DNA of 64,000 nucleotides from Sphingomonas montana (GCF_001956315.1 NZ_KV887144.1:1-64000), one strand, 5' to 3'; numbered from the stretch's first letter, positions 44,959-55,181 are shown. Numbers and translations are program-made. The notes: a model not told the origin generated them from the sequence alone.

Positions 44959-46893
44959 ATGGACAAGCGGGAGAAGCTTTCCGGATATGAGAATATCGTG
45001 ACGGGCGACCGGACCGGCGTACCGTCGCCCGACGCCGCGGTCACCATCCCGGGCGCATCGGCACCGGAAATCCGCAGCCTGCTGGGGCTGGCGGTGGCGG
45101 CGGTCGTGGTGGGCGCGCTGTATTTCGCGCAGGACGTGCTGATCCCGATCACCCTGTCAGTGATGCTGTCCTTCGTGCTGGCACCGCTGGTGAACATGAT
45201 GCAGCGGCTGGGCCTGTGGCGCGCGCCGTCCGTGGTGCTGGCGGTGCTGATCGCGGTCGGCGTGCTGGCCGCGGTGGGGACGATGATCGGAACGCAGGCC
45301 GCCAACCTGACCGCCGACGCGCCGCGTTATGCTCAGACGATCGAACGCAAGGTGGCCGGGGTGCAGGCGTTCGCGGCGGCGCGGATGGCGGCGGTGTCGA
45401 AGGAATTCGCACCCCGATCGCGACCCGCGGCGCGCGGTCCTGCGCCCGCCTCAGGATCAGTATCGGCACCGTCGATCGTGACGGTGTCCACGACAGGCGC
45501 GAGCGGCGACCGGCGACCGGTGCTGGTCCAGGTGGTGCAGGAACAGCCGTCGCCGCTGACGGTCGCCCGGACGATCCTGCAACCGATCCTGGGGCCGCTG
45601 GAAACCACGGTCATCGTGCTGATCGTCGCGATCTTCGTGCTGTTGCAGAAGGAGGATCTGCGCGACCGGTTCATCCGGCTGTTCGGATCGCACGACCTGC
45701 ACCGCACGACGATCGCGATGGACGAGGCGGGGCAGCGGCTGAGCCGCTATTTCGCGTCGCAACTGGCGGTCAATACCGGGTTCGGGATCATCGTCGGCGG
45801 TGGCCTGGCGCTGATCGGCGTGCCGTCGGCCGCGATGTGGGGCATATTGGCGGGGCTGTTGCGGTTCGTGCCCTATATCGGATCGTTCCTGGCGGCTGTC
45901 GCGCCCATCGCGCTGGCGGCCGCGATCGATCCCGGCTGGGGCACCGCCATCGCGGTGGCACTGCTGTTCGTGATCGTGGAACCGCTGGTGGGCTATGTCG
46001 TCGAACCCTATCTCTACGGTCATTCGACGGGTCTTTCGCCTGTCTCGGTCATCGTCGCCGCGGTGTTCTGGACGTGGATCTGGGGGCCGATCGGGTTGAT
46101 CCTGTCGACGCCGCTGACGCTGTGCCTGGTGGTGATGGGGCGGCACGTGAAGTCGCTGGAATTCTTCGACGTAATGCTTGGCGACCGGCCCGCACTGTCC
46201 GCGGTGGACAGTTTCTACCAGCGCATCCTCGCGGACAATCCGGACGAGGCGCTGGCGCAGGCGGAACTGCTGCTGACCGACCGGACGCTGGAACGCTATT
46301 ATGACGATGTCGTGCTGCCCGGCCTGCGGCTGGCGGGGATCGACCATGCGCGCGGGACGATCGATCGCGCGCGGGCGGACCGGATGACGGATGCGATGCT
46401 GGCGCTGGTCGGCGATCTGCAGGACCATCGCGACGGGCCGAGCAGCGGCGCGGTGATACCGACGGAGGCGGCGCCGCCCGGCATCGTGGCGTGCGTGACC
46501 GGGCGTGGCCCGTTCGACGAGGCAGCCGCCGCAATGCTGACGCAGTTGCTGGGTCGACGGGGGATCGCGACCCGCCGGGTGACGCATGCGGCGGTATCGC
46601 GCGCGGCGATCGGCACGCTCGACCTGTCCGGCGTGGCGGTGGTGGCCTTGTGCCATCTGGATCTGGCCGGCACGCCCGCGCATCTGCGATACCTGGTGCG
46701 GCGCGTCCGGCAGCGCGCGCCGGACGCACGCATCGTCGTCGGGCTATGGGCGGCGGGCGATCCGGTGCCCGACGACGCGGAGGCGGCACGCCAGGTGGGC
46801 GGTGATGATCATGTCGCGACATTCGCCGCGGCTGTTGCCGGGTGCGAAGAGGCGTTGCGCGTGCGCGAGCCGGTCCTGGAACCCGTCAGCTGA
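44959..46893 (+). CDS. AI-2E family permease with C-terminal extension
   Basis: 644 residues from ATG 44959. The permease core (about residues 42-393) has paired hydrophobic segments at the start (LLGLAVAAVVVGALYFAQDV) and several in the middle and end, including GILAGLLRFVPYIGSFLAAV and VEPLVGYVVEPYLYG. A long extracytoplasmic loop of about 60 residues, rich in Pro/Ala/Ser, sits after the second pair. From residue 394 a 250-residue soluble region follows: a helical part (AEFLL-like DNPDEALAQAELLLTDR) and a Rossmann-like part with VACVTGRGPFDEAAAAML. Family members export AI-2 or other substrates; the substrate here is unknown. It overlaps the convergent GT2 gene by 8 bp. Confidence 0.9.
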   Translation: MDKREKLSGYENIVTGDRTGVPSPDAAVTIPGASAPEIRSLLGLAVAAVVVGALYFAQDVLIPITLSVMLSFVLAPLVNMMQRLGLWRAPSVVLAVLIAVGVLAAVGTMIGTQAANLTADAPRYAQTIERKVAGVQAFAAARMAAVSKEFAPRSRPAARGPAPASGSVSAPSIVTVSTTGASGDRRPVLVQVVQEQPSPLTVARTILQPILGPLETTVIVLIVAIFVLLQKEDLRDRFIRLFGSHDLHRTTIAMDEAGQRLSRYFASQLAVNTGFGIIVGGGLALIGVPSAAMWGILAGLLRFVPYIGSFLAAVAPIALAAAIDPGWGTAIAVALLFVIVEPLVGYVVEPYLYGHSTGLSPVSVIVAAVFWTWIWGPIGLILSTPLTLCLVVMGRHVKSLEFFDVMLGDRPALSAVDSFYQRILADNPDEALAQAELLLTDRTLERYYDDVVLPGLRLAGIDHARGTIDRARADRMTDAMLALVGDLQDHRDGPSSGAVIPTEAAPPGIVACVTGRGPFDEAAAAMLTQLLGRRGIATRRVTHAAVSRAAIGTLDLSGVAVVALCHLDLAGTPAHLRYLVRRVRQRAPDARIVVGLWAAGDPVPDDAEAARQVGGDDHVATFAAAVAGCEEALRVREPVLEPVS

Positions 46894-47743
46894 ACAGGAT
46901 GTCGTCCGGCTGGCGGGCGGCGGCGATCTCGTCCGCGGTCGGGTGGCGCAGGATGGCGATCCGGTCCCCGGTGACCGCGATCAGGCCGCGTTCCACAAAC
47001 TGCCCCAGCCAATAGTCCATGCACCACCGACCCCATTTCGCGCGGAACAGCATGGCGTTCCGCACGATGGGATCAAAATGCTGGTAGGGCGGAATGTGGA
47101 CGCTGTGATGCTGGTGATAGGCGCGCGCACCGCCTACCCAGAACATCGGCACTGCCGCCGCCGCGAGCGACGCGGCGAAATCGGTTTCTTCCCCGCCGTA
47201 GCCGACATAGCGTTCGTCCATCCCGCCACTGCGTTCCCACGTCGACCGGGACAGCGCGAAGGATAATCCCCATAGCTCGCCATGATCCGCTTCGGCGCGG
47301 ATGCCCGTTTCGGGCGGCGCCGGCTTGGCCGGGTGGCGGCGGCCCAGACGGCCGAGCGCGGCGTAATCGAGCGGCAGCGTGACCGCGCCGGCGGGCAGGT
47401 AGCGGACCTCGCCCAGGAAGATCGCGTCCATGGATTCGGCCGCGCGGGCATAGCTTTCCACCAGTGTCGGGGTCGGAATGCAATCGACATCGAGCAGGAT
47501 GAGCAGGTCGCCGGTGGCGGTCGCGACCGCGCGGTTGCGGGCGCGGGCCAGCGGCATGGGGTCGCCCGGCACCAGGACAGTCCGGACCGGCAGAGGCAGC
47601 GCCGGCAGGTCGCCGGGCGTGGCGTCTTCCATGAAGGCGATGACGAACTCGTCCGCCAGGCGGGTCTGCTGCGCCAGGCCGGCCATCAACCGTTCGAGAT
47701 GCGCGCGACGACCGCGCACGAGGGTCAGGACGCTGATACGCAC
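46886..47743 (-). CDS. Family 2 glycosyltransferase
   Basis: 285 residues from a GTG at 47743, with CCGGAA as weak ribosome site. The GT-A fold has SVLTLVRGRRAHLERLMAGL at the start, the DxD motif in LLILLDVDCIPTP, and a galactosyltransferase-like C-terminal part (GGMDERYVGYGGEETDFA). It probably transfers a sugar in the cytoplasm to a glycan or lipid acceptor. Its 5' end overlaps the stop of the sucrose-phosphate synthase gene by 19 bp, so the two are co-expressed. Confidence 0.88.
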   Translation of the reverse strand: MRISVLTLVRGRRAHLERLMAGLAQQTRLADEFVIAFMEDATPGDLPALPLPVRTVLVPGDPMPLARARNRAVATATGDLLILLDVDCIPTPTLVESYARAAESMDAIFLGEVRYLPAGAVTLPLDYAALGRLGRRHPAKPAPPETGIRAEADHGELWGLSFALSRSTWERSGGMDERYVGYGGEETDFAASLAAAAVPMFWVGGARAYHQHHSVHIPPYQHFDPIVRNAMLFRAKWGRWCMDYWLGQFVERGLIAVTGDRIAILRHPTADEIAAARQPDDILFS

Positions 47744-49863
47744 GATATTCCGGTGTTTGCCGCCGCCGGAAGCCCGGACCGCGAAAGCCGCCGGAAATGA
47801 TCGACGCCATCGATGATCCCGCCGGCATGGCCGAACCGCGACACGAAGCTGTGCGCCAGCGTCGGATCCTGATCCAGCCCGTCGCTATGGTTGGCGACGA
47901 TGATCGAATGGCGGACGGACCGCAGCATTTCGACGTCGTTGCCGCTGTCGCCCGCGACCATCACCTGTTCGCGCGACAGGCCGTAATGCCGGCGGACATG
48001 TTCGACTGCGGTCCCCTTCGACGCCGCGTGGGGCAGGATGTCCAGATAGGTGCCGTGGCTCTGGATGACCGAACAGGCATGACCGGCGGCGCGCAGCAGA
48101 TCGCGCACGCGCCGCGCGGTATCCGGATCGCCGCGCGTGAAGTAGCTGAGCTTGAACGTCCGTTGTTCAAGCGAGCCCTGCGGTTGCAGGTCGCCCGCCT
48201 GCGCCAGCACCGCCGCCACCGCCGCCCGGTCCCAGCCGACCGCGATCCGCGCGGCCCATGCCTCGTCGCGGTCGTAGCCGGTGCCGGTCGGATCGAGATG
48301 GTAGATTTCCGAACCGACCGACGTGATGAGCACCTGCGGCTGCGGCACATTCTCGCGCGACAGGATGGCCTGCGCACTGTGCAGCGACCGACCGGTGGCG
48401 ATGCCGAACAGCAGGTCGGCCTGTCGTCCGTGCCAGTCGGTGAACCGCGACGTGCTGGCCGGGCAACCGACCAGCGTGTTGTCGATATCGCACACCAGCA
48501 ATGTGGTGTCCGCCGGAACGGGCAACGGGCGGGGCGGACGGCGGCCGAGTGCGGACTCGGCGAAGTCGTGATAGAGTTCGGCATGCCGCGTCCAGTCATA
48601 GGCGGCGACCGCGACGGCACCTGCCCGCGAATAGCGATCCCACTGCGCACGGTCGTCCAGGATGCCCGCGATCGCGGTCGCCATGGCCGCATGATCGCGC
48701 GGATCGACCAGCACGCCGTTGCCGCACCGTTCGACGATATCGTTCGGGCCGCCGCTGTCGGTCGCGACGACGGGCAGGCCGGCCGCTGCCGCCTCCAGCA
48801 GCGTCAGCCCGAACGGTTCGTTCAGCGCCGGGTTCACGAACACCCCGCCGCGCCGCCGGGCGAGCGCGTAGATCGACGGGACTTCGCTTGGCAGATGATG
48901 CTTCGGATAGGCGACATGGCCGTAAAGGTCGTAGCGATCGATCAGCCGCAGCAGTTCGTCCAGATTGCCGGCGATCTCCGGCTCCATGCCGCCGATATCG
49001 TCGCGGATGCCGGCGACGATGACGAGGTTCGCCGTGCGGCGCAGGTGCGCGGACGTGCCATAGGCATGGACGAGCCCGGCGAGGTTCTTCTTGGTGACGG
49101 GCCGGGCGATCGCCAGGATCATCGGCTTTTCCGGGACGGTCAGGAACCGGTCGATCCGCGCAGCCATTGCGGGGTCGGGGGCGGCATCGGCGAAGGCAGC
49201 AAGGTCGCTGCCCGGTTCGATCACCCGGATGCGGCCGGGGCAGTACGCGCCATAGCCAGCATATTGGACCTCCGCCTCGTCGCGGGACGAGGCGATGATG
49301 CCGGCGGCGGCGGCGATCGTCTTTTCCTCCAGCGCGATGCGGCGGTCCATGCCGGCCAGCGCGTCGTCATCCACGCCGGCAAAGGCCGCGCGCTTGACCC
49401 GGCCGAGCGAGTGGGCGGTGAACAGGAAAGGGATGTCGAACGCCGCCCCGACGCGGCGGGCGATTTCGCCGGCGTCGGCATAATGCGCATGCAGGATGTC
49501 GGGACGCCGGTCGAGCGCGGCGATATGGGCGACGAGGGCCGCGGTCAGGCTGTCATGTTCCGGCCACAGCGCTTCCTTCGGCAAATAGCGCGAACAGGCG
49601 GTCGCCAGCCGGACGATCCGGGTCTTGGCATCCACCGTCTCGGTCTCCGCGGAATAGCAGGTGGACATGCCGTCCTGCTGGAAGCCGCGCGTGACGATCT
49701 CGATCCGGTCGACGCGCGGTTCGGCGGCCGATGCACGGACCAGATCGAGCAAATACCGGATGTGGCCACCGGTGTCAGCGTTCACGCCATATTCCACGTC
49801 GCGGGCGCGCAGGCACCCCTGCAACGCAATATGCATCACGAACATCGCCGCCTGCCCATTCAT
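47725..49863 (-). CDS. Sucrose-phosphate synthase fused to a HAD phosphatase domain
   Basis: 712 residues from ATG 49863. The GT4 half (1-460) has the SPS wording: ADTGGHIRYLLDLVRA, AHYADAGEIARRVGAAF, ARPVTKKNLAGLVHAYG, RYDLYGHVAYPKHHLPSEVP, and NEPFGLTLLEAAAAGLPVVA. It would couple UDP-glucose (or ADP-glucose) with fructose-6-phosphate. The C-terminal HAD-IIB domain keeps CDIDNTLVG (motif I), GIATGRS, and AGDSGNDVEM (motif IV), so the phosphatase half may be active and release free sucrose. It is cytoplasmic. It is divergent from the GT4 pair, with 49 bp between. Confidence 0.93.
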   Translation of the reverse strand: MNGQAAMFVMHIALQGCLRARDVEYGVNADTGGHIRYLLDLVRASAAEPRVDRIEIVTRGFQQDGMSTCYSAETETVDAKTRIVRLATACSRYLPKEALWPEHDSLTAALVAHIAALDRRPDILHAHYADAGEIARRVGAAFDIPFLFTAHSLGRVKRAAFAGVDDDALAGMDRRIALEEKTIAAAAGIIASSRDEAEVQYAGYGAYCPGRIRVIEPGSDLAAFADAAPDPAMAARIDRFLTVPEKPMILAIARPVTKKNLAGLVHAYGTSAHLRRTANLVIVAGIRDDIGGMEPEIAGNLDELLRLIDRYDLYGHVAYPKHHLPSEVPSIYALARRRGGVFVNPALNEPFGLTLLEAAAAGLPVVATDSGGPNDIVERCGNGVLVDPRDHAAMATAIAGILDDRAQWDRYSRAGAVAVAAYDWTRHAELYHDFAESALGRRPPRPLPVPADTTLLVCDIDNTLVGCPASTSRFTDWHGRQADLLFGIATGRSLHSAQAILSRENVPQPQVLITSVGSEIYHLDPTGTGYDRDEAWAARIAVGWDRAAVAAVLAQAGDLQPQGSLEQRTFKLSYFTRGDPDTARRVRDLLRAAGHACSVIQSHGTYLDILPHAASKGTAVEHVRRHYGLSREQVMVAGDSGNDVEMLRSVRHSIIVANHSDGLDQDPTLAHSFVSRFGHAGGIIDGVDHFRRLSRSGLPAAANTGISCVSAS

Positions 49864-49912
49864 TTGTCGTTCAGGCCGGAACCGCCGGCCATATGGCTTG
49901 TTCCGGGCGTTA

Positions 49913-50965
49913 ATGTCGATCAGCCCTTTTCTCCGTATCGCGCAACTTGCCCCCGTCATCTTCCCCACGCCGCCCGTCGACCATGGCGGGACGGAACGGG
50001 TCGTGGCGGACCTGACGGAGGCGCTGGTCGCGCTTGGCCACGACGTCACGCTCTATGCCCCATCCGACAGCGTGACGTCCGCCCGGCTACGGTCCGCCCA
50101 TCCCAGCCTGTCCGCGCTGGAGCGGGCGGCGGGGGGCAAGGTCGCGCCGGGTGTGCCGGGGGTGCTGGAGGCGGCGCAACTCGACCTGGTCGCACGGTCG
50201 ATCGGCGACCATGACATCGTCCATGGGCACGGCGAGTTCGCGCATGCCGCGGTGCTGGCGGGGCGGCCGTCGCTGACCACGATCCACTGGCGGGTCGACG
50301 AGCTGGACCGCAGGCTGTTCTTCGCGCATTTCGATCGCCTGCCGGTCGCGGCGATATCGGCGGCGCAGGCGGCGGACATTCCGGCGGGCAATCTGGCGGG
50401 CGTGGTGCATCATGGCATCGCGGAGGATCGGTATCGATTGGCCGGCGGCGGCGGGCATCTGGCGTTCATCGGGCGGATGACGGACCAGAAGCGGCCGGAC
50501 GTCGCGATCCGGGTGGCGCGCGCCGCGGGCCACACGATCCGGCTGGCGGGTACGATCGACGTCGGCAATCCGCGTTACTTCGACGATCGGGTCCGGCCGC
50601 TGCTGGACGACGACGCGGTCTATGTCGGGCCGGTCGGCGATACGGCGAAGCAGGCGTTGCTGGGCGATGCGGCCGCGCTGCTGTTCCCGATCGACTGGCC
50701 CGAACCGTTCGGGCTGGTGATGATCGAGGCGATGGCGTGCGGCACGCCGGTGATCGCGTGGGACCGCGGCAGCGTGCGCGAGGTGATCGAGGACGGCGTC
50801 ACCGGTTTCGTCGTGCGCGACGAGGCGGAGGCGCTTGCGGCGATCGCCCGACTGCCGTCGATCGACCGGGCACTGGTCCGGCAGCGGTTCGAGGCGCGGT
50901 TCGGCGCGCGGCGGATGGCGGCGGATTATGTGGCGTTGTACCGCGCCATACTGGCCAGGGGCTGA
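49913..50965 (+). CDS. Family 4 glycosyltransferase
   Basis: 350 residues from ATG 49913. GT-B fold: APVIFPTPPVDHGGTERVVA at the N-terminus, FIGRMTDQKRPDVAIRVA at the domain junction, and DWPEPFGLVMIEAMACGTPV as the nucleotide-sugar EX7E motif. It is the kind of retaining glycosyltransferase that uses UDP- or GDP-sugars. Its stop shares one base with the ATG of the next GT4 gene (TGATG). It is divergent from the sucrose-phosphate synthase gene. Confidence 0.9.
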   Translation: MSISPFLRIAQLAPVIFPTPPVDHGGTERVVADLTEALVALGHDVTLYAPSDSVTSARLRSAHPSLSALERAAGGKVAPGVPGVLEAAQLDLVARSIGDHDIVHGHGEFAHAAVLAGRPSLTTIHWRVDELDRRLFFAHFDRLPVAAISAAQAADIPAGNLAGVVHHGIAEDRYRLAGGGGHLAFIGRMTDQKRPDVAIRVARAAGHTIRLAGTIDVGNPRYFDDRVRPLLDDDAVYVGPVGDTAKQALLGDAAALLFPIDWPEPFGLVMIEAMACGTPVIAWDRGSVREVIEDGVTGFVVRDEAEALAAIARLPSIDRALVRQRFEARFGARRMAADYVALYRAILARG

Positions 50966-52143
50966 TGGAGATCGGGCTGCTCAGCTGGAGCTATCATCCC
51001 GAACAGAGCGGTCTTGCGGTCGCCGCGCGGGAGATTGCGCAGGCGCTGGCCGCGGCCGGCCATGCGGTGCGCGTGCTGACGTTCGACCGCACGGGCCGGG
51101 AGGCGGACGGCGCGGTCTCGGTCATCGGATGCGCGGTGCGGGCCGGCGGCGTGCTGGCCCGGCTGCGCGGTGTGCCGGCAGCGGGGCATCTGGTGGGGCC
51201 GTGGGCGATAGCGCGGGCCGTGCGCGCGGAACATCGCCGGCGCGCGTTCGACCTGATCGAGGCGACGAACTGGTACGCGCCCGGCCTGTTCGTGGCGCTC
51301 GACCCGCGACTGCCGTTCGTGACGCGCAATTCCACGCCGGTGGCAACCAGCGGTGCCGGCCGGCGTGGCTTTCGCGCCCGGACGGACGGGGCCGCGGCGC
51401 GCGCGCTGGAGGCGCTGTCGGCCATGCGCAGCGACATACTGATATCGAACACCGCGGCGCATGGCGGCAAGATCGCGGCGCTTTACGGGGTGCCGAGGCC
51501 CGGGCCCACGCATCATGTGGTGGGGCTGAGCCTAAATCCGGCGATCGTAGCGGCGGGGGCCGTTGCTACATACCCGGAAGGAACGGCCGGGCCGGTGCGC
51601 CTCCTGTTCATCGGGCGGGCGGAACGGCGCAAGGGATATGATGCGTTGACCGCCGCCGTCACGGTGCTGGCGGACGAAGCGGAACTTGGGGCGATCTCGG
51701 ACTTCGCGCTCACGCTGGTGGGGGTGGACGACGCGGCGCTGGCGACACTACCCGCGGCGGCGCGGGCACGGGTCACGGCGCTGCGGGGCGTGGCGCCGGA
51801 CCGGCTGCACGCGCTGCTGGCGGCGGCGCATGTCGTGGTCGCGCCGTCGCGCTACGAATCGTTCGGGCTGGTCTATCAGGAGGCGATGGCGTTCGGCCGG
51901 CCGATCGTGGCGTGCGCGAAGGACCCGAGCGCGCGGTCGTTCGTGGGGGAGACCGGGGCGGGGCTGCTGGCCGAACGCTGCGACGGGCCGGCGGTGGCGG
52001 CGGTTCTGCGCCGTGCGATCGCCGAACCCGCGCTTCGCCGGACGTTGCATGATGCCAGCCGGGCGGCGGCGGGTCGGTTCACGCGGACCACGCTGGCCCG
52101 CGATACGATCGCGGCGTATCGTAGGCTGCTCAGTCGCGACTGA
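50965..52143 (+). CDS. Family 4 glycosyltransferase, second copy
   Basis: 392 residues from ATG 50965, coupled to the preceding GT4 gene. N-terminal SWSYHPEQSGLAVAAREIA, junction LLFIGRAERRKGYDALTAA, and the EX7E motif in SRYESFGLVYQEAMAFGRPI. The two GT4 genes differ throughout and are not a recent duplication, so they probably add different sugars or linkages. The 3' end overlaps the convergent GT2-like gene by 14 bp. The product is unknown. Confidence 0.9.
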   Translation: MEIGLLSWSYHPEQSGLAVAAREIAQALAAAGHAVRVLTFDRTGREADGAVSVIGCAVRAGGVLARLRGVPAAGHLVGPWAIARAVRAEHRRRAFDLIEATNWYAPGLFVALDPRLPFVTRNSTPVATSGAGRRGFRARTDGAAARALEALSAMRSDILISNTAAHGGKIAALYGVPRPGPTHHVVGLSLNPAIVAAGAVATYPEGTAGPVRLLFIGRAERRKGYDALTAAVTVLADEAELGAISDFALTLVGVDDAALATLPAAARARVTALRGVAPDRLHALLAAAHVVVAPSRYESFGLVYQEAMAFGRPIVACAKDPSARSFVGETGAGLLAERCDGPAVAAVLRRAIAEPALRRTLHDASRAAAGRFTRTTLARDTIAAYRRLLSRD

Positions 52144-53077
52144 ACGGGCGGAGCAACGCCGCCTCGTCCGCCGGGCGGGCACCGTCGGGGGCCATCGCGC
52201 CATAGGCCGCGGTCCGCGCCCGGACGCGGTCACCATCCAGTCGGTGAACGATCGCACCGATCGGGGCGAGCGCGGACCGCCGCCAGTCGCGGGACGGGTC
52301 CGGCCGTTCGTGGACGACGCCGGAAAAGCGGACCTCCGCACGGTTCAGTCGGTACTGCACGTCGGGCCAATGGTCCGAGGGCACGCCGTCCACCAGATTG
52401 CGACGCGGGAAGGCGAGCGACAGCAGGCGGTGCGCGTCGGCATCGGCCGCCAGGCCGGGGAGCGCGGTGAGCAAGGCGACGTCAAGATCCTCGTCGGCAT
52501 CGAGTTGCAGCATCCACGGTGTATGGCAGGCGGCGTGGAGCCGATTGCGCTGGGCGGCGAAATCCTGCGCCAGCGGGTGGACCGCATAGGTCAGGCCGGG
52601 TCGCGACAGGCCCGCGACGACGACGGGATCGGCGCTGTCGACCAGCACCCGGACCGCGGCGAAACCGGAACCGATACGTTCGATGAGCGCTGCGATGACG
52701 GGCAGTTCGGACGCCCGCCCGATCATGCCGAGCGTGATCGCGGGGCCATGTGGCGGCAGCGGAGATAGCGTGGCGGCGGCAGGCAGGCGACCGGTCGGCG
52801 CGGCAAGTTCCGTAGCCTGGGGGGCGTCCGCCGGTCGAATGGCGCGACCGATGCCGTAGGCCGCGATGCGCAGCGTCGCGATGCCGCAGGTCCAGTCGGC
52901 GGGCGGGTCCCGTGCAAGATCGATCGCGGGCGCGGCCAGCCGTTCGGTCAGGTCCGCGCGGATCGCCACGGGCGGGCGGTGGCCGGGCAGATAGCGCAGC
53001 CCGCAATGGGTACATTCCGCGACCCCGCCGTGACGATCGTGGCGCCCCCGGTTTCCACAGATCGCACAGCGCGTCAT
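52130..53077 (-). CDS. GT2-like glycosyltransferase with N-terminal zinc finger
   Basis: 315 residues from ATG 53077. Residues 4-25 have two CxxC pairs (CAICGNRG and CTHCGL) that look like a small zinc ribbon. A linker of about 100 residues leads to a GT2-type core: [37 protein letters not shown] and the DxD motif [29 protein letters not shown] resembles the C-terminal part of SunS or LpsA-like GT2s. Upstream in-frame residues (to 53167) lack support. The zinc ribbon ahead of a GT2 fold is unusual. Confidence 0.72.
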   Translation of the reverse strand: MTRCAICGNRGRHDRHGGVAECTHCGLRYLPGHRPPVAIRADLTERLAAPAIDLARDPPADWTCGIATLRIAAYGIGRAIRPADAPQATELAAPTGRLPAAATLSPLPPHGPAITLGMIGRASELPVIAALIERIGSGFAAVRVLVDSADPVVVAGLSRPGLTYAVHPLAQDFAAQRNRLHAACHTPWMLQLDADEDLDVALLTALPGLAADADAHRLLSLAFPRRNLVDGVPSDHWPDVQYRLNRAEVRFSGVVHERPDPSRDWRRSALAPIGAIVHRLDGDRVRARTAAYGAMAPDGARPADEAALLRPFSRD

Positions 53078-53263
53078 CACAGAAGCGGTCGGGGCAGATC
53101 GCGGCATCGCATCCTGTTGCCTTCGCGCACTATCGCGGCGCAAACAATGCGGCGGCCCCGAAAACATATGGCAATACTATGCGGCGGCGGGTCGCGATGG
53201 CTGGTCTTGGCGGGCCGCATCGTGCGATGGCCGACCCCAAGACTTGCGACGAAACGGGGATTT

Positions 53264-55171
53264 ATGGCGACCGGCATCGAACTGGACGGCGCACCGCCGG
53301 CGGCCCATCACGGCCCGAACGATCATACCGGCAAGCTGGCGCTGGGTGCGATCGGCGTGGTGTTCGGCGATATCGGGACGTCGCCGCTCTATGCGTTGAA
53401 GGAAAGCTTCATCGGCCATCACAAGCTGGCCGTCGATGCGCCGCATCTGTACGGTGTCATCTCGCTGATATTCTGGACGATGACGCTGATCGTCACGCTG
53501 AAATATGTGCTCATCATCCTGCGCGCGGACAATCGCGGCGAGGGCGGGAGCCTGGCGTTGCTGGCGCTGATCGTCCGCAATAGCGGCGACCGCGGCTGGA
53601 CGCGCGGCATCGTGCTGCTGGGCATCGTGGCGACCGCGCTGTTCTACGGCGATGCCATCATCACGCCGGCCATTTCCGTCCTCTCCGCGGTGGAGGGGCT
53701 GACGATCGTGCAGGCCGGGCTGGCCCCGCTGGTGCTGCCAATCTCGATCGCGGTGCTGATCGGGCTGTTCGCGATCCAGTCGCGCGGCACGGCGAAGGTC
53801 GGGCTTATCTTCGGCCCGGTCATGCTGGTCTATTTCGCGGTGCTGGCTGTTCTGGGCGCGCGCGGCATCCTGCGCCATCCGGAAGTGCTGCAGGCGCTCA
53901 GCCCGACCTTTGCCTATCAATTCTTCGCGTTGGACCCGCTGCGCGCGTTCCTGGCGCTGGGGTCGGTCGTGCTGGCGGTGACGGGTGCGGAGGCGCTCTA
54001 TGCCGACATGGGGCATTTCGGACGCAAGGCGATCGCCATTTCGTGGCTGTACATCGCGTTTCCCTGTCTGCTGCTGAACTATCTGGGGCAGGCGGCGCTG
54101 CTGATCGAAACGCCGGCGGCGATCGAAAATCCCTTCTACCTGCTCGCGCCCGACGCGTTCCGCCTGCCGCTGGTCATCCTGGCGACGATGGCGACGATCA
54201 TCGCCAGCCAGGCGGTGATATCCGGTGCGTTCTCGGTGACGCAGCAGGCAATCCAGCTGGGCTTCCTGCCGCGGTTGAAGGTGGCGCACACCAGTGCCAC
54301 CGCCGCGGGGCAGATCTACCTGCCGCTGGTCAACTGGGTATTGCTGGCGTTCGTGATCATGCTGGTGGTGGGGTTCCGTACGTCGAGCGACCTGGCCGCC
54401 GCCTACGGCATCGCGGTGACCGGCACGATGTTCATCACGGCCTGCATGCTGGGCGTGCTGGCGGTGACGGTGTGGAAGTGGAACCGCTGGCTGGCGTTCG
54501 GCCTGACGGGCGTGTTCCTCGTCATCGACGGCGCGTATCTGGCATCGAACCTGACGAAGATTCCCGACGGCGGCTGGTTTCCGCTGCTGGTGGGGGCCGT
54601 GGTGTTCACCGTGCTGACGACCTGGGCAACCGGGCGGCGGCTGATGCGCGCCCGGCTGGACGAGAGTGCGATGCCGGTCGACATATTCATCCGTTCGGCC
54701 GCGGGGTCGGTCGGGCGGGTGCCGGGCACCGCGATCTTCCTGTCCGCATCGCCGCAGGGTATCCCGTCCGCGCTGCTCCACAACATGAAGCACAACCGCG
54801 TGCTGCACGAACGGGTCGTCATCCTGACCGTGACGATCGAGGGCGTGCCGCTGGTCGAGGCGGGGGCATGCCCGGAGGTGATCGATCTGGGACAGGGGTT
54901 CTGGCGCGTCGTCCTGCATTACGGGTTCATGCAGGAAATCGACATTCCGGCCGCGCTGGCGACCGTGGCGATCGGCGGCGGCACGTTCCGGCCGATGGAA
55001 ACCAGCTACTTCCTGGGCCGCCAGACGCTGATTTCCTCCGCCCGGCCGGGCATGGCGCGGTGGCGCGAACAATTCTTCGCCTGGATGCTGCGCAACGCGG
55101 AGACGGCGATGGAGTTCTTCAAGCTGCCGCACAACCGCGTGGTGGAGTTGGGGAGCCAGGTGGAGATTTGA
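53264..55171 (+). CDS. kup: Kup potassium uptake transporter
   Basis: 635 residues from ATG 53264 with GGGGA as ribosome site. The Kup/HAK signature [17 protein letters not shown] is near residue 35. About twelve hydrophobic segments follow, with [29 protein letters not shown], and a C-terminal cytoplasmic domain of some 190 residues ([18 protein letters not shown]). It brings in K+ with protons at low external potassium. Adjacency to the sugar locus may reflect osmotic adjustment. A palindromic repeat follows, before the convergent pirin gene. Confidence 0.97.
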   Translation: MATGIELDGAPPAAHHGPNDHTGKLALGAIGVVFGDIGTSPLYALKESFIGHHKLAVDAPHLYGVISLIFWTMTLIVTLKYVLIILRADNRGEGGSLALLALIVRNSGDRGWTRGIVLLGIVATALFYGDAIITPAISVLSAVEGLTIVQAGLAPLVLPISIAVLIGLFAIQSRGTAKVGLIFGPVMLVYFAVLAVLGARGILRHPEVLQALSPTFAYQFFALDPLRAFLALGSVVLAVTGAEALYADMGHFGRKAIAISWLYIAFPCLLLNYLGQAALLIETPAAIENPFYLLAPDAFRLPLVILATMATIIASQAVISGAFSVTQQAIQLGFLPRLKVAHTSATAAGQIYLPLVNWVLLAFVIMLVVGFRTSSDLAAAYGIAVTGTMFITACMLGVLAVTVWKWNRWLAFGLTGVFLVIDGAYLASNLTKIPDGGWFPLLVGAVVFTVLTTWATGRRLMRARLDESAMPVDIFIRSAAGSVGRVPGTAIFLSASPQGIPSALLHNMKHNRVLHERVVILTVTIEGVPLVEAGACPEVIDLGQGFWRVVLHYGFMQEIDIPAALATVAIGGGTFRPMETSYFLGRQTLISSARPGMARWREQFFAWMLRNAETAMEFFKLPHNRVVELGSQVEI

Positions 55172-55181
55172 GGCTTGTGTC

